Source: Mycobacterium attenuatum
Lineage (GTDB): Bacteria > Actinomycetota > Actinomycetes > Mycobacteriales > Mycobacteriaceae
Assembly (NCBI RefSeq): GCF_900566085.1
Contig: NZ_UPHT01000046.1
Span: forward strand, 62,001 to 126,000
Direction: 5' to 3'
Length of the DNA stretch: 64,000 bases
Shown here: piece after piece, positions 1-10,833 of the stretch
Layout of the letters: each line of letters opens with the position of its first letter
Position numbering within the stretch: position 1 is the first letter of the stretch
Program-made: the position numbers and the translations under genes
Notes under the pieces: generated by a model
Databases searched by the model: none
What the model was told of the DNA's origin: nothing
Seen by the model: the letters and a program-made list of their open reading frames with translations, nothing else

Positions 1-281
1 CCGCGCACGAAGTTCTTGGTTCCGTCGATCGGGTCGACGATCCACTGCCGCCCGCTCAAGATGGGGGTTCCGCCGAATTCTTCACCCAGGATGTTGTCGT
101 CGGGACGCTCCCGGCCAAGCGCGGCCCGGATCTCGGTTTCGACCGCGCGATCGGCGTCGGTTACCGGGGTCAGGTCGGGCTTGGTGTCGACGTGCAGGTC
201 GAGCGCGCCGAACCGGGCGCGCGTCACCGCGTCCGCACCGTCGGCGAGCGCTAGCGCAAGGAGTAGATCCTGCTGACTCAC
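1..281 (-). CDS. hisN: Histidinol-phosphate phosphatase / inositol-monophosphatase family, N-terminal part
   Basis: The reverse strand from a GTG at 281 reads [19 protein letters not shown] and continues without a stop to the window edge, so only about 93 N-terminal residues are present. Two family signatures are visible: GEEFG, a metal-binding glutamate motif, and [12 protein letters not shown], the DPIDGT metal/phosphate motif of inositol monophosphatases. The N-terminus and its PPE51 neighbour match Rv3137 of M. tuberculosis, which is assigned to histidine biosynthesis as histidinol-phosphate phosphatase. It is divergent from the small membrane protein at 305, with only about 23 bp between the two starts, so their promoters must overlap. 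Family and orthology are clear; the histidinol-phosphate specificity rests on the ortholog. Confidence 0.88.
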   Translation of the reverse strand, partial: MSQQDLLLALALADGADAVTRARFGALDLHVDTKPDLTPVTDADRAVETEIRAALGRERPDDNILGEEFGGTPILSGRQWIVDPIDGTKNFVR

Positions 282-304
282 GCCAGCAGTCCTACCATGG
301 CGGC

Positions 305-634
305 ATGGGATGGGAATTGGGCGTGTTGCTCATTTTGGTCGCGGTACTGGTGGTGTTCCTTGCGCCGCGGTTCTTTCCGCCCGGCCCGCGCGGTGCCCTG
401 GCGGGCGGCACACTGCTGGTGACCGGCGTCAGTCCCCGGCCTGACGAGACGGGCGAACAGTTTGTCACCATCTCCGGCGTCCTCAACGGCCCAACCATCA
501 ACGAGCACAGCGTGTATCGGCGAATGGTGGTCGAAGTCAGCCAGTGGCCGGCCATCGGGCAGGTACTTCCGGTCGTGTATTCGCCGAAGAACCCAGACAA
601 TTGGAACTTCGCACCGGCCGAGCCGCCACCCTAG
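305..634 (+). CDS. Small membrane-anchored conserved protein, function unknown
   Basis: This 109-residue protein starts [18 protein letters not shown], a single N-terminal transmembrane helix at about residues 4-22. The remainder is soluble and ends in a short proline tail (APAEPPP). The body contains the segment [10 protein letters not shown] followed by [22 protein letters not shown], which reads like a compact beta-rich domain comparable to small DUF3592-type mycobacterial proteins. That resemblance is an impression, not an established match. It is divergent from hisN and convergent with PPE51, 17 bp stop to stop. No catalytic motif is visible and I assign no function. Confidence 0.7.
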   Translation: MGWELGVLLILVAVLVVFLAPRFFPPGPRGALAGGTLLVTGVSPRPDETGEQFVTISGVLNGPTINEHSVYRRMVVEVSQWPAIGQVLPVVYSPKNPDNWNFAPAEPPP

Positions 635-651
635 CCGCCCGACTAACCGAG

Positions 652-1785
652 TCACCCGGCCGCCGGTGGGTGCGCCATGACCGTGAGCCGCACCCCGTAG
701 CGGGGCAACACGCCGGAGGCTCGCGATTGCGCCGGCACGGCCATACCCGGAACACCAGGCGCACCTGCGCCCGTCTCCTCGGTGCCCGGGATCGTCGTCA
801 AGCCCGCGGGCGACAATGCCGCGACCGTCCGGGTGGCCGGAGCGGCCCAGCTCGCCGGAACGGACAGTTGCCCGATCGAACCCGCCTTGCCCACGTTCGC
901 AAGCACCGCGTTCGTAGCTGTTCCCAATCCGGCACCGGTTGGCTGTTGCGCCGCCGCAAGCACCGAACCGGCTTCAGCCGGAATCGCCTCTGCCACGCTG
1001 GCCAGCGCCGGCGCCAAGGCGGCCTCGTCTCCGATAACGCCGTTGACGACCGACTCGACGTTGGACATCGCGCTGAACACCGCGAACACCGCGAATATCC
1101 CGTCGAGGATGACGAAGTCTTCGGGAACAAGGGTGGCCTGCAACGCCTGAAGTTCTCCCAGTGATTGGGACACCGCGGCGACCAGCTGCGAAATCGGGTC
1201 GGTGGCGGCGCTGGCGTTGGCCTGGGCGACGGCGGCGCTTTGGGCACTGAGCCCCGCCGGATCGGTGGTCTGCGCCGGCGCAGCGAACGGCATCAGTCGC
1301 GCCGCCGCCGTCGAGCTGGTGGCGTAGCCGTACATCGCCGCCGCGTCCTGTGCCCACATCTCGGTGTACTGCGCCTCGGTGGCCGCGATCGCTGCGGTGT
1401 TCTGGCCGAAGAAGTTGGTGGCGATCAACGCCATCAGCTGGATGCGGTTGGCGGCGATCGCCGGCGGTGGCACGGTCATCGCAAACGCTTGGTCGAAGGC
1501 CGCCGCCGCGGCCCGGGCTTGCATGGCCGTCTGCTTTGTCTGGGTGGCCGTCGCATAGAGCCAACCCACATAAGGGGCGACCTTGGCGGCCATCGACTCC
1601 GCTGCGGGGCCATACCAATCCAACGTGGTCAGGCCCGAAACCACCGATTCGTAGGTCTGGGCAGTGGTATCCAGCTCGGCAGCCAGTGCGTCCCAGCTGC
1701 CCGCCGCCGCGAGCAGCGAGCCGGGACCCGGGCCCGTGTAGATCCGGGCTGAGTTGACTTCGGGCGGCAATAACGCGAAATCCAT
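652..1785 (-). CDS. PPE51: PPE family protein, PPE51 ortholog (PPE-SVP subgroup)
   Basis: The start at 1785 gives MDFALLPPEVNSARIYTGPG, the canonical PPE opening, preceded by AAGGAG six to eight bases upstream. The open frame runs further upstream but without PPE character. The protein is 377 residues. It has the PPE helical domain (about residues 1-175), a low-complexity middle, and near the C-terminus the GQLSVPASW motif that defines the SVP subgroup. Its end, ASGVLPRYGVRLTVM, matches M. tuberculosis PPE51 (Rv3136) closely, and hisN next door supports orthology. PPE51 is a cell-surface ESX-5 substrate implicated in uptake of small carbon sources across the outer membrane. The neighbouring PPE50 of M. 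tuberculosis is missing here. ESX-5 export is inferred from family knowledge. Confidence 0.9.
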   Translation of the reverse strand: MDFALLPPEVNSARIYTGPGPGSLLAAAGSWDALAAELDTTAQTYESVVSGLTTLDWYGPAAESMAAKVAPYVGWLYATATQTKQTAMQARAAAAAFDQAFAMTVPPPAIAANRIQLMALIATNFFGQNTAAIAATEAQYTEMWAQDAAAMYGYATSSTAAARLMPFAAPAQTTDPAGLSAQSAAVAQANASAATDPISQLVAAVSQSLGELQALQATLVPEDFVILDGIFAVFAVFSAMSNVESVVNGVIGDEAALAPALASVAEAIPAEAGSVLAAAQQPTGAGLGTATNAVLANVGKAGSIGQLSVPASWAAPATRTVAALSPAGLTTIPGTEETGAGAPGVPGMAVPAQSRASGVLPRYGVRLTVMAHPPAAG

Positions 1786-2380
1786 TGTTTCACAGCTCCT
1801 TAGGTTCCTTGCGTCGTCTTTCACCGGTTCGGCTCGATGCCGTGATCGCTCGGTGCCTTCTCGGCGTGTCGTGAAATGTGGGACTTTTCGGGCCTGTGTC
1901 GGCGAGCCGAAGCCAAAAGCGCACTGGGTCACTGAGTTTGTGAAGCTGGCTGGTTGCGGCTGCTTTCACACAGCGGGGGTTAGGTCGCTGGCGGGCCATT
2001 CGCACAGGGCATTTTGGGTGACCTTCGATTCGGAGTGCCCGCAAACTGGCAAGCCGCAGCCGACCGCGTGCGCCGGTTGGTGTGATACTAGGCGACCGTC
2101 GAGCCGGTCCGCAGCGAATTTCGGCGATAGATAGCAAAGTCTGCCGACGCTGCTCCGGGGTGTCGACCCGCCATGTCCGGGCGGTGTTCGGCTGACGACA
2201 CCGCAGCCGTGCGCACGTCACTGACGGAGTGCGCCCGTGGTCCGCCAGGCAACGCTGGGCGTGAGGTCAGCGCCGGCGGCCGGATGCCAACGTTGGCGGT
2301 CGATTGGGTCGCGCCCCTGCGCATCCCGGGCAGAACGGCAAGCCGTGATTCGGCTATAGCAGTGGTTGCTGAGCGTTCGC
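1786..2380. other. Intergenic stretch with no gene recognised
   Basis: About 595 bp separate the PPE51 start from the slipin stop. The open frames here have no recognisable domain, no convincing ribosome site and no consistent third-position G+C pattern. In M. tuberculosis this interval would hold PPE50, and I see no PPE-like residue pattern left. The region presumably contains the PPE51 promoter (leader around 1800-1900) and the 3' end of the norZ operon. Confidence 0.6.
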
Positions 2381-3190
2381 CTAGCTACGGTGGTTGAAAT
2401 CTTCTTTCCCGAACCCGGAAATGCCTTGCAACAAGTCCGGTTGCCGCAAAAAAGGCGTGATGATGTCGACCGGTAGCGGGAACACAACCGTCGAATTCTG
2501 GTCCGCGCCCAACTCCAAAAGTGTTTGCAAATAGCGCAATTGCAATGAGGCGGGGCTCTTCGACAAAGTCTCGGCGGCTTCCCGCAATTCCTCTGATGCC
2601 TGCAGCTCACCGCGGGCATTGATGACCTTCGCGCGGCGCTCCCGCTCGGCTTCGGCTTCGCGGGCCATCGCCCTTTGCATCGACTCGGGGATCTCGACGT
2701 CCTTGATCTCCACCACCCGCACCTGCACACCCCACGGCTCGGTCATCTTTTCGATGATGGTGCGCAGATCGCTGTTGAGGTCCTCGCGGTGTGCGAGCAG
2801 GGTGTCCAGGTCCGCGCGGCCCAGCAGGGAACGCAGCGTCGTCTGCGCTATCTGTGACGTCGCCACCGCGTAGTTCTCCACCGCCAGAATCGCTTTCATG
2901 GGTTCGGTCACCTGGAACATGACCACGGCATTGACGCGGGCCGGCACGTTGTCGCGGGTGATCACCTCCTGCGGCGGAATGGTCAGCGTGACGAGCCGCT
3001 GGTCGACCCGGATCATTTTGTCCGCCAATGGAATCAGAAACCGAAGTCCCGGTTGGTAGAGCGGGCGTGCATGTCCCATCCGGAAAACCACCCCGCGCTC
3101 GTACTCGCGCAGCACCGCCATCGACAGCACGGCGAGCGCAACCAGCACGACGATGCCGATAAAGATGACGCCGATCAGCACACCGGTCAC
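2381..3190 (-). CDS. Stomatin-like SPFH (slipin) membrane protein
   Basis: Starting at GTG 3190, ten bases after AGGAGG at 3201-3206, the 269-residue product has one N-terminal membrane helix (VLIGVIFIGIVVLVALAV). A stomatin/prohibitin-type SPFH domain follows, with hallmark segments YERGVVFRMG, PPQEVITRDNV and GRADLDTLLAHRE, then a charged helical stretch AMAREAEAERERRAKVI. The GTG overlaps the TGA of the upstream gene (GTGA), so the two are translationally coupled. No NfeD partner is adjacent. Slipins scaffold membrane microdomains and membrane proteases. Third place in an operon with an NO reductase suggests support of a membrane complex, which is inference. A longer upstream reading frame lacks coding character and was not used. 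Confidence 0.85.
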   Translation of the reverse strand: MTGVLIGVIFIGIVVLVALAVLSMAVLREYERGVVFRMGHARPLYQPGLRFLIPLADKMIRVDQRLVTLTIPPQEVITRDNVPARVNAVVMFQVTEPMKAILAVENYAVATSQIAQTTLRSLLGRADLDTLLAHREDLNSDLRTIIEKMTEPWGVQVRVVEIKDVEIPESMQRAMAREAEAERERRAKVINARGELQASEELREAAETLSKSPASLQLRYLQTLLELGADQNSTVVFPLPVDIITPFLRQPDLLQGISGFGKEDFNHRS

Positions 3191-3813
3191 GATGTCCGGT
3201 CCTCCTTGCCTTGCCAGCCGCCCCAGCGAGTCGAATAGCGGTCGATCGCGGCAGCCACCTGGTCCTCGATCGCGGTGCGATGCGGCAGATGGTCCGGCGC
3301 GTTGGACGGCGTGGTCCACAGGTGGCGGGCGAGCGGCATGCCCAGCAGCACCACGACCAGGATGGTGCCGGCCAGCACCACCACGTCGGCCGGCGAGTGG
3401 TTGGCAATCATCGTCGCCAGCGGCAGCACGATGCCCAAAGCGGCTACGCAGCAAGCGATCCCGCGGTGGAAGCGTCCGGCGTCCGAGTGCGGCCACGGGT
3501 CCACCTCGCGGCTGATCTCGCGGCCGTGTTCCGACGTCGTGCAGCTGCCTTTGACCGGACAGCTGTTGCACACCACCGGCAGCGCCCGATACCGCATGAC
3601 CCGGTGCCGGGGATCGAACGAACTCGGCCACAGCCACTGGTCCTGTGGACACACCCAGGCGTCGTGGTCAGGGTGATAGGTGAACTGACCGGTGCGCCAG
3701 CGCGCCGCACGCGCTGACGCCCGTCGCGCCATCGAGTCGAAACTCCATCCGATGGCCAGCAACGCCAGCGAATACCCGGCGATCAGCGCGACCGAGGCAG
3801 CCGGCGGCGCCAC
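3187..3813 (-). CDS. Membrane protein with transposase-type Cys cluster, norZ operon
   Basis: This 208-residue protein starts at GTG 3813, three bases after the norZ stop, and its TGA overlaps the slipin start by 4 nt, so it is the middle gene of a tight operon. Predicted membrane segments lie at about residues 8-28, 122-140 and 142-162. Between the first two is a soluble part with CPQDQWLWP, then YRALPVVCNSCPVKGSCTT and HGREISR. That Cys/His arrangement (C, C-x2-C, C) closely resembles the ribbon found in IS1182-type transposases, yet no DDE catalytic domain is present and membrane helices flank it. A metal or redox cofactor role for the NO reductase is a reasonable guess; I do not recognise the family. 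Confidence 0.75.
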   Translation of the reverse strand: MAPPAASVALIAGYSLALLAIGWSFDSMARRASARAARWRTGQFTYHPDHDAWVCPQDQWLWPSSFDPRHRVMRYRALPVVCNSCPVKGSCTTSEHGREISREVDPWPHSDAGRFHRGIACCVAALGIVLPLATMIANHSPADVVVLAGTILVVVLLGMPLARHLWTTPSNAPDHLPHRTAIEDQVAAAIDRYSTRWGGWQGKEDRTS

Positions 3814-3816
3814 CGC

Positions 3817-6159
3817 TCAGTCCTTCATTGCCGCTGCGGAGCCGGACGTCGGCTCGGCGGCGATCTCGGTGTAGAGCGGATGCTCGGGCAATTCGTCGAC
3901 CGTCGAACCGGAGCGGAAATTGCGCAACGCGGTCCAGGCGATCCAGACGAACGGCAGGACACCGCCGACGATGAGGATCAGATCACCGGGCATGCGCAGC
4001 CATTCGATCACCGCGTTGCCGGGCTTGGTGATGTAGCCCAGCGAGCGCGCCTCGAAGTAGCCGTCGTTGACCGAGTGGTACAGCTGCAGAATGCCCAGTG
4101 GCAGCAGCGTGGCGAACACCATCCATGCCAGGCCGATGTTCATGCCCCAGAACGAGATTCGCGCCAGCTTCTCCGGCCACTTGTCGGCCGGGATCACGTA
4201 TCGGAAGGCGAACATCGCCAAGCCGACGGCCAGCATGCCATAAACCCCCATCATGGCCGCGTGCCCGTGGTTTGCCGTCAGCGCGGTGCCGATCTCGAAG
4301 TAGGACACCACCGGCAGGTTGATCAGGAAGCCGAAGATGCCCGCTCCCACGAAGTTCCAGAACCCGACCGCCACGAGGAACATCACCGCCCAGCGGTGCG
4401 GGAACGGGTTGGCGTCCCCGGACTGCTGACGCGCGCCCAGTTGCAGGAAAGCCCACGCCTCGACCGTCAGGAACGTCAGCGGAATGACTTCGGCAGCCGA
4501 GAAGAACGCGCCCAAGGCCATGTGTTCCACCGGCGTTCCGGAGAAGTACAGGTGGTGCATGGTGCCGATGACGCCGCCGGCCGAGTACAGGATGACGTCG
4601 AGGAAGATCACTCCCAGCGCGATGCGTTCGCGCACCACACCCAGCAGCACGAACATGTAGGCCACCATCACCGTGGTGAACAGCTCGAGGAAGTCCTCGA
4701 CCCACAGGTGCACCACCCAGAAACGCCAAAAGTCAGCGACGGTGTAGTGGGTGCCGCTGCTGGCCAGCAGCCCGACGGTGTAGAAGGTGGGGATCGCCAG
4801 GCCGGAGAAGAAGAACAACCACGGCATGTTCATCTTCGACTCGCCCTTGAGCCGGGCGCGCATGCCCCGCCAGATGATCGCGATCCACACGAACATGCCG
4901 ACGATCAGCAGGATCTGCCACAGCCGCGGCAGGTCGAGGTACTCCCACTGCTGCGAAAGCAGGCCGCCCTGCGGGATCACGCCGTAGATGGACAGCGCTT
5001 CACAGATCAGCGAGCCGAACACCACCACGGCAACAGCGCCCAGCAGCACGTAGGCCAGTAGCCCCTGGCGCTTGGGCTCCCGTCGGCTGATGAACGGCAC
5101 CAGGAAGATGCCGCCCGCCAGAAACGCTGCCGCGGTCCAGAACAGTGCGAGCTGCAGATGCCAGGTGCGGGCCAGGTTGTACGGCAACACCCGGGCCAGG
5201 TCTAGGCCGAAGAAGTTCGACAGGTCGGCGCGGTAGTGCTCGGCGGCGGCACCCAGCAGTGTTTGCGCCAGGAACAGCACCGACACGGTGGCGAAGAACC
5301 AGATGGTGGCCCGCTGTGCTGGTGTCAGGCTCACCTCGCCGGGCTGTCGGAAGGAAAGGGTGGACGCCTCGGCGCTGTGCCAGCCGACCTTCTGGCTCCA
5401 GCGTCCGTAGATCGCGAACATGATGCCGATGCCGCCCAGCAACGCGATCAGCGACAGCGCCGACCACAGGATCACCGCCGCGGTCGGGCCGTTGTCGACG
5501 CGCGACTCGGCGGGCCAGTTGTTGGTGTAGCTGTATTTGTGGCCGGGCCGCTCGGCCGCGGCTGCCCATGCCGTCCACGCGAAGAACGCGGTCAGGTCAC
5601 GGATTTGGGCCTTGTCGGTGATCAGCCGCGGCAGCAGCCCGTACTTGGTCGAGTTCTCACCGAAGTAGGCCGCGTAGTGGCTTTGGATGTGTTCGAACGC
5701 CGCGGCTTGGCGGTCGGTGAACACCAGCGTCTTGGTGCCGGGGTTGTAGCGGTTGGTCCGAAACTCGGTGACCACCCGATCGCGCGGGTCCGCCGCGCCC
5801 TGTGCACGTAGCTGATCGGCGACGTCGTCGGTGGCCATGCGCAGGTAGTCGGCGGTGTAGTCGGGGCCCAGGTAGGCGCCGTGGCCCAGCACCGAACCGT
5901 ATTGCATGAGGCCACGCGCCTGGTACAGCTCTTGGCCGCGGGTGATGTCGTCGCCGGTGAACAACACCTGGCCGGACTCGGTGACAACCTTCTCCGGTAG
6001 CGGCATCGCTGCGGTATAGGTGCGGTAGACCAGGATTCCCATCACCAGGAAGCCGAAGATCATCACCAGGGCCACACCCTGAATCCAGCCCTTGCCGATC
6101 AGCGGACGCGCCGATTGCCGGCTGGGGATTGGCGATGACGATGTCTGTTGAGCAGCCAT
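3817..6159 (-). CDS. norZ: Quinol-dependent nitric oxide reductase (single-subunit qNOR)
   Basis: This 780-residue protein has an N-terminal membrane helix (about residues 28-48), a periplasmic domain with no CxxCH haem-c motif, and about a dozen further helices of the haem-copper oxidase fold. The conserved metal ligands can be read: ARTWHLQLALFW (low-spin haem His), HLWVEDFLELF (FeB His and adjacent Glu), GTMHHLYFSGTP (two FeB His) and ANHGHAAMMGVYG (haem His pair). Length and absence of haem c indicate the quinol-fed type, which reduces 2 NO to N2O at the membrane. AGGAGA lies about nine bases before the ATG. It leads an operon with a Cys-rich membrane protein and a slipin. Its promoter region is shared with the DosR-controlled operon at 6446, so NO- or hypoxia-linked expression is likely but unproven. 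Confidence 0.95.
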   Translation of the reverse strand: MAAQQTSSSPIPSRQSARPLIGKGWIQGVALVMIFGFLVMGILVYRTYTAAMPLPEKVVTESGQVLFTGDDITRGQELYQARGLMQYGSVLGHGAYLGPDYTADYLRMATDDVADQLRAQGAADPRDRVVTEFRTNRYNPGTKTLVFTDRQAAAFEHIQSHYAAYFGENSTKYGLLPRLITDKAQIRDLTAFFAWTAWAAAAERPGHKYSYTNNWPAESRVDNGPTAAVILWSALSLIALLGGIGIMFAIYGRWSQKVGWHSAEASTLSFRQPGEVSLTPAQRATIWFFATVSVLFLAQTLLGAAAEHYRADLSNFFGLDLARVLPYNLARTWHLQLALFWTAAAFLAGGIFLVPFISRREPKRQGLLAYVLLGAVAVVVFGSLICEALSIYGVIPQGGLLSQQWEYLDLPRLWQILLIVGMFVWIAIIWRGMRARLKGESKMNMPWLFFFSGLAIPTFYTVGLLASSGTHYTVADFWRFWVVHLWVEDFLELFTTVMVAYMFVLLGVVRERIALGVIFLDVILYSAGGVIGTMHHLYFSGTPVEHMALGAFFSAAEVIPLTFLTVEAWAFLQLGARQQSGDANPFPHRWAVMFLVAVGFWNFVGAGIFGFLINLPVVSYFEIGTALTANHGHAAMMGVYGMLAVGLAMFAFRYVIPADKWPEKLARISFWGMNIGLAWMVFATLLPLGILQLYHSVNDGYFEARSLGYITKPGNAVIEWLRMPGDLILIVGGVLPFVWIAWTALRNFRSGSTVDELPEHPLYTEIAAEPTSGSAAAMKD

Positions 6160-6343
6160 TCCGAGATCTCCTGTTCCGGTGGAGGGCTGTATCGCCGCGG
6201 GTCCGACTCGTGTTCACATGCAACGACGGCTCGTAAACATCCAATTCGTCTATCGCCGCCGTGGCAATAGCGGGTTTGTGAGAGCCGGCTTGTGAGGGCT
6301 GGTTTGCGAGGGCTGCTTCGGTTGGCCGTTTTGGCTGGCGGCT
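6160..6343. promoter_or_regulatory. Divergent promoter region between norZ and the dosR operon
   Basis: The 286 bp between the norZ and stress-protein starts serve both genes. The norZ-proximal part, described here, contains the norZ ribosome site and no clear -35/-10 pair by eye. Two DosR-like boxes lie in the distal part (see 6344-6384). No GGGAC half-site was found closer to norZ. If DosR also drives norZ it would have to act from about 190-215 bp upstream. Confidence 0.45.
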
Positions 6344-6363
6344 CGAAGGACCAATGGCACTGA
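6344..6363. promoter_or_regulatory. Candidate DosR box, distal
   Basis: The 20-bp site centred on AGGAC-CAAT-GGCAC matches the DosR palindrome (GGGAC, 4 bp, GTCCC) with AGGAC in the left half and G..C.C in the right half. Its centre is 21 bp (two helical turns) from a second box, the spacing expected for cooperative DosR dimers. It lies about 83-102 bp upstream of the stress-protein start. On its own the match is moderate; the pairing strengthens it. Confidence 0.6.
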
Positions 6364-6364
6364 T

Positions 6365-6384
6365 ATCGGGACCAACGCCTCTGG
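6365..6384. promoter_or_regulatory. Candidate DosR box, proximal
   Basis: The core GGGAC-CAAC-GCCTC has a perfect left half-site and a partial right half. It sits 62-81 bp upstream of the ATG at 6446, where a DosR activator would be expected to bind just upstream of -35. In M. tuberculosis the Rv3134c-devR-devS operon is autoregulated through paired boxes in this interval, and the same arrangement is seen here. Confidence 0.7.
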
Positions 6385-6445
6385 GTGAGCCGGGTCCGGC
6401 ATCGATAACGTGCGATTAGCCAACGGCTCAGCAGAGGAGAGCACG

Positions 6446-7246
6446 ATGAGCAACCCGTCAGCCCCGGCGGTGGTCGTCGGTATCGACGGATCGAAGGCGG
6501 CAGCCCAGGCGGCGCTGTGGGCAATCGACGAGGCGGTCAGCCGGGACATACCGCTGCGCCTGGTGTACGTGATCGATCCGCTGGAACCTTCGGGCGGCGG
6601 CGGTCGTGATGGTCGGCAAGGCACGGCGCACGCGGCGCTGTTCGACGTATGCCGGGCCGTCGAGGCGACCGGACCTCCGGTCAAGGTGGAAACCGAGATC
6701 CTGTGGGGCAGGCCCCTCACCAAGCTGATGGAGGAGTCCAGGTCGGCGGTGATGGTCTGTGTCGGGTCGATCGGACTCAACCATGCGCGCCGAGGCGAGG
6801 GCTCGGTCGCGGCGACCCTGGCCGGGTCGGCGCTGTGCCCCGTGGCGGTGATTCAGGTACCGCCCGGCGGAGCGCCGGCACCCAAGGTCGCCACGGTGGT
6901 GGTGGAGGTGAACAACGGTTCGGTGCTGCGACATGCGTTCGAGGAGGCAAGGTTGCGGGGAGTTGCGCTGCGGGCTCTGTCGGCACGCGTGGCCGAACTC
7001 TCGGGCGACGCCGGTGACGGAAACCGTTTGGCACAAGCACAATTGAGCCGCAGGCTGGCCCGGTGGACGCGGCTGTACCCCGACGTCCAGATCGAGTCGA
7101 CCATCATCCGCGGACATGCCTGCCGTTACGTCACCGCCAACGCCAAGGCGGACCAGCTGTATGTCACCGACTCGCACGCCGCGCAGGCGTGCAACGTCTA
7201 CAGTGCGGGATGCTCGGTGCTGACCGTGCGCAGCGGCAACCTGTAA
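6446..7246 (+). CDS. Universal stress protein, Rv3134c ortholog
   Basis: ATG 6446 follows GAGGAGAG by a few bases, so it is preferred over an in-frame ATG 36 bases earlier; the product is 266 residues. It opens [20 protein letters not shown], the universal stress protein fold with the acidic residue of an ATP-binding domain, and a second, more degenerate USP-like half follows. The classical G-x2-G-x9-G-S/T motif is partly kept ([17 protein letters not shown]). It is the first gene of the dormancy operon, 35 bp before devR, as in M. tuberculosis where Rv3134c is the promoter-proximal and strongly DosR-induced member. Its biochemical role is unknown; operon position and candidate DosR boxes argue for hypoxia/NO induction. 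Confidence 0.92.
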   Translation: MSNPSAPAVVVGIDGSKAAAQAALWAIDEAVSRDIPLRLVYVIDPLEPSGGGGRDGRQGTAHAALFDVCRAVEATGPPVKVETEILWGRPLTKLMEESRSAVMVCVGSIGLNHARRGEGSVAATLAGSALCPVAVIQVPPGGAPAPKVATVVVEVNNGSVLRHAFEEARLRGVALRALSARVAELSGDAGDGNRLAQAQLSRRLARWTRLYPDVQIESTIIRGHACRYVTANAKADQLYVTDSHAAQACNVYSAGCSVLTVRSGNL

Positions 7247-7281
7247 CACTCGGATCCCACGACTACTTCAGGAGTTCTGCC

Positions 7282-7929
7282 TTGGTAACAGTCTTCTTAG
7301 TCGATGACCACGAGGTGGTGCGGCGTGGCCTGATCGATCTGCTCGACGCGGACCCGCATCTCGAGGTGGTCGGCGAGGCGGGTTCGGTGAGCGAAGCGAT
7401 GGCCAGAATCCCCGCGGCCCACCCCGACGTGGCGGTGCTCGACGTCCGGTTGCCCGACGGCAACGGCATCGAACTGTGTCGTGATCTGTTGTCGCGCATG
7501 CCGGAGCTGCGCTGCCTGATCCTGACGTCCTACACCTCCGACGAGGCGATGCTGGATGCGATCCTGGCCGGTGCCAGTGGATATGTCGTCAAGGACATCA
7601 AGGGAATGGAATTGGCTCGTGCCGTCAAAGAGGTGGGCGCGGGACGGTCGCTGCTCGACAACCGGGCCGCGGCCGCGTTGATGTCCAGGCTGCGCGGCGC
7701 CGCCGAGAAGCCGGACCCGTTGTCCGGCCTGACCGACCAGGAGCGGACACTGCTCGGTCTGTTGAGCGAGGGTCTTACCAACAAGCAGATCGCCGACCGG
7801 ATGTTCTTGGCCGAAAAGACGGTGAAGAACTACGTGTCGCGACTGTTGGCCAAATTGGGAATGGAACGCCGAACCCAGGCCGCGGTATTCGCGATGCAGT
7901 TGCAGCGCGCGCGCCCGGGTGCCGGGTGA
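7282..7929 (+). CDS. devR: Dormancy response regulator DosR/DevR
   Basis: The start is taken as TTG 7282, seven bases after AGGAG at 7270-7274, giving [17 protein letters not shown] and a 215-residue NarL-family regulator. The receiver domain (about 1-120) keeps the acidic pair D8-D9, phosphoacceptor D54 ([11 protein letters not shown]), the switch Thr in [10 protein letters not shown] and the Lys in YVVKDIKG. After a linker comes the LuxR-type DNA-binding domain (about 148-205) with [28 protein letters not shown], nearly identical to M. tuberculosis DevR. It binds GGGAC-type palindromes to activate the hypoxia, NO and CO regulon. It sits between the stress protein and its cognate kinase in one operon. 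A longer frame running in from upstream overlaps the stress protein and is not coding. Confidence 0.96.
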   Translation: MVTVFLVDDHEVVRRGLIDLLDADPHLEVVGEAGSVSEAMARIPAAHPDVAVLDVRLPDGNGIELCRDLLSRMPELRCLILTSYTSDEAMLDAILAGASGYVVKDIKGMELARAVKEVGAGRSLLDNRAAAALMSRLRGAAEKPDPLSGLTDQERTLLGLLSEGLTNKQIADRMFLAEKTVKNYVSRLLAKLGMERRTQAAVFAMQLQRARPGAG

Positions 7930-10650
<2,721 letters not shown>

Positions 10651-10746
10651 GGCTGCCTTTCGGTCAGACCAGCCGTCCCGCTGCTGTCATGCATCAAGGA
10701 TCGGCGCGGGATATCCGATCCTGGCAGAGCACGAAGCCCTCGGCAA

Positions 10747-10766
10747 GCAGGGACCTTTGGCCCTGC
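10747..10766. promoter_or_regulatory. Strong candidate DosR box between nitroreductase and tgs1
   Basis: The core GGGAC-CTTT-GGCCC departs from the GGGAC/GTCCC palindrome at a single position and is the best match in the window. It lies 68 bp upstream of the tgs1 start and 97 bp upstream of the divergent nitroreductase, so it can serve both, as the Rv3131/tgs1 intergenic DosR sites do in M. tuberculosis. A weaker half-site (GGGAT at 10708-10712) is present on the nitroreductase side. Confidence 0.78.
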
Positions 10767-10833
10767 CACAATGCCCCGACGCACGGCATAGTGTTACTGA
10801 GAGTTGCAGACAAACCGGGAAACGACGCCGATA

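Noticed and set aside
3187-3813. Transposase gene in the norZ operon, suggested by the Cys cluster
   Set aside because: Only the small Cys region is transposase-like; there is no DDE core, there are membrane helices, and no terminal repeats flank the gene.
3880-5061. A 393-residue open frame antisense to norZ
   Set aside because: It is the mirror of norZ codons: Arg/His/Asp/Gln-rich, no fold, no ribosome site. The opposite strand encodes a full NO reductase with all metal ligands.
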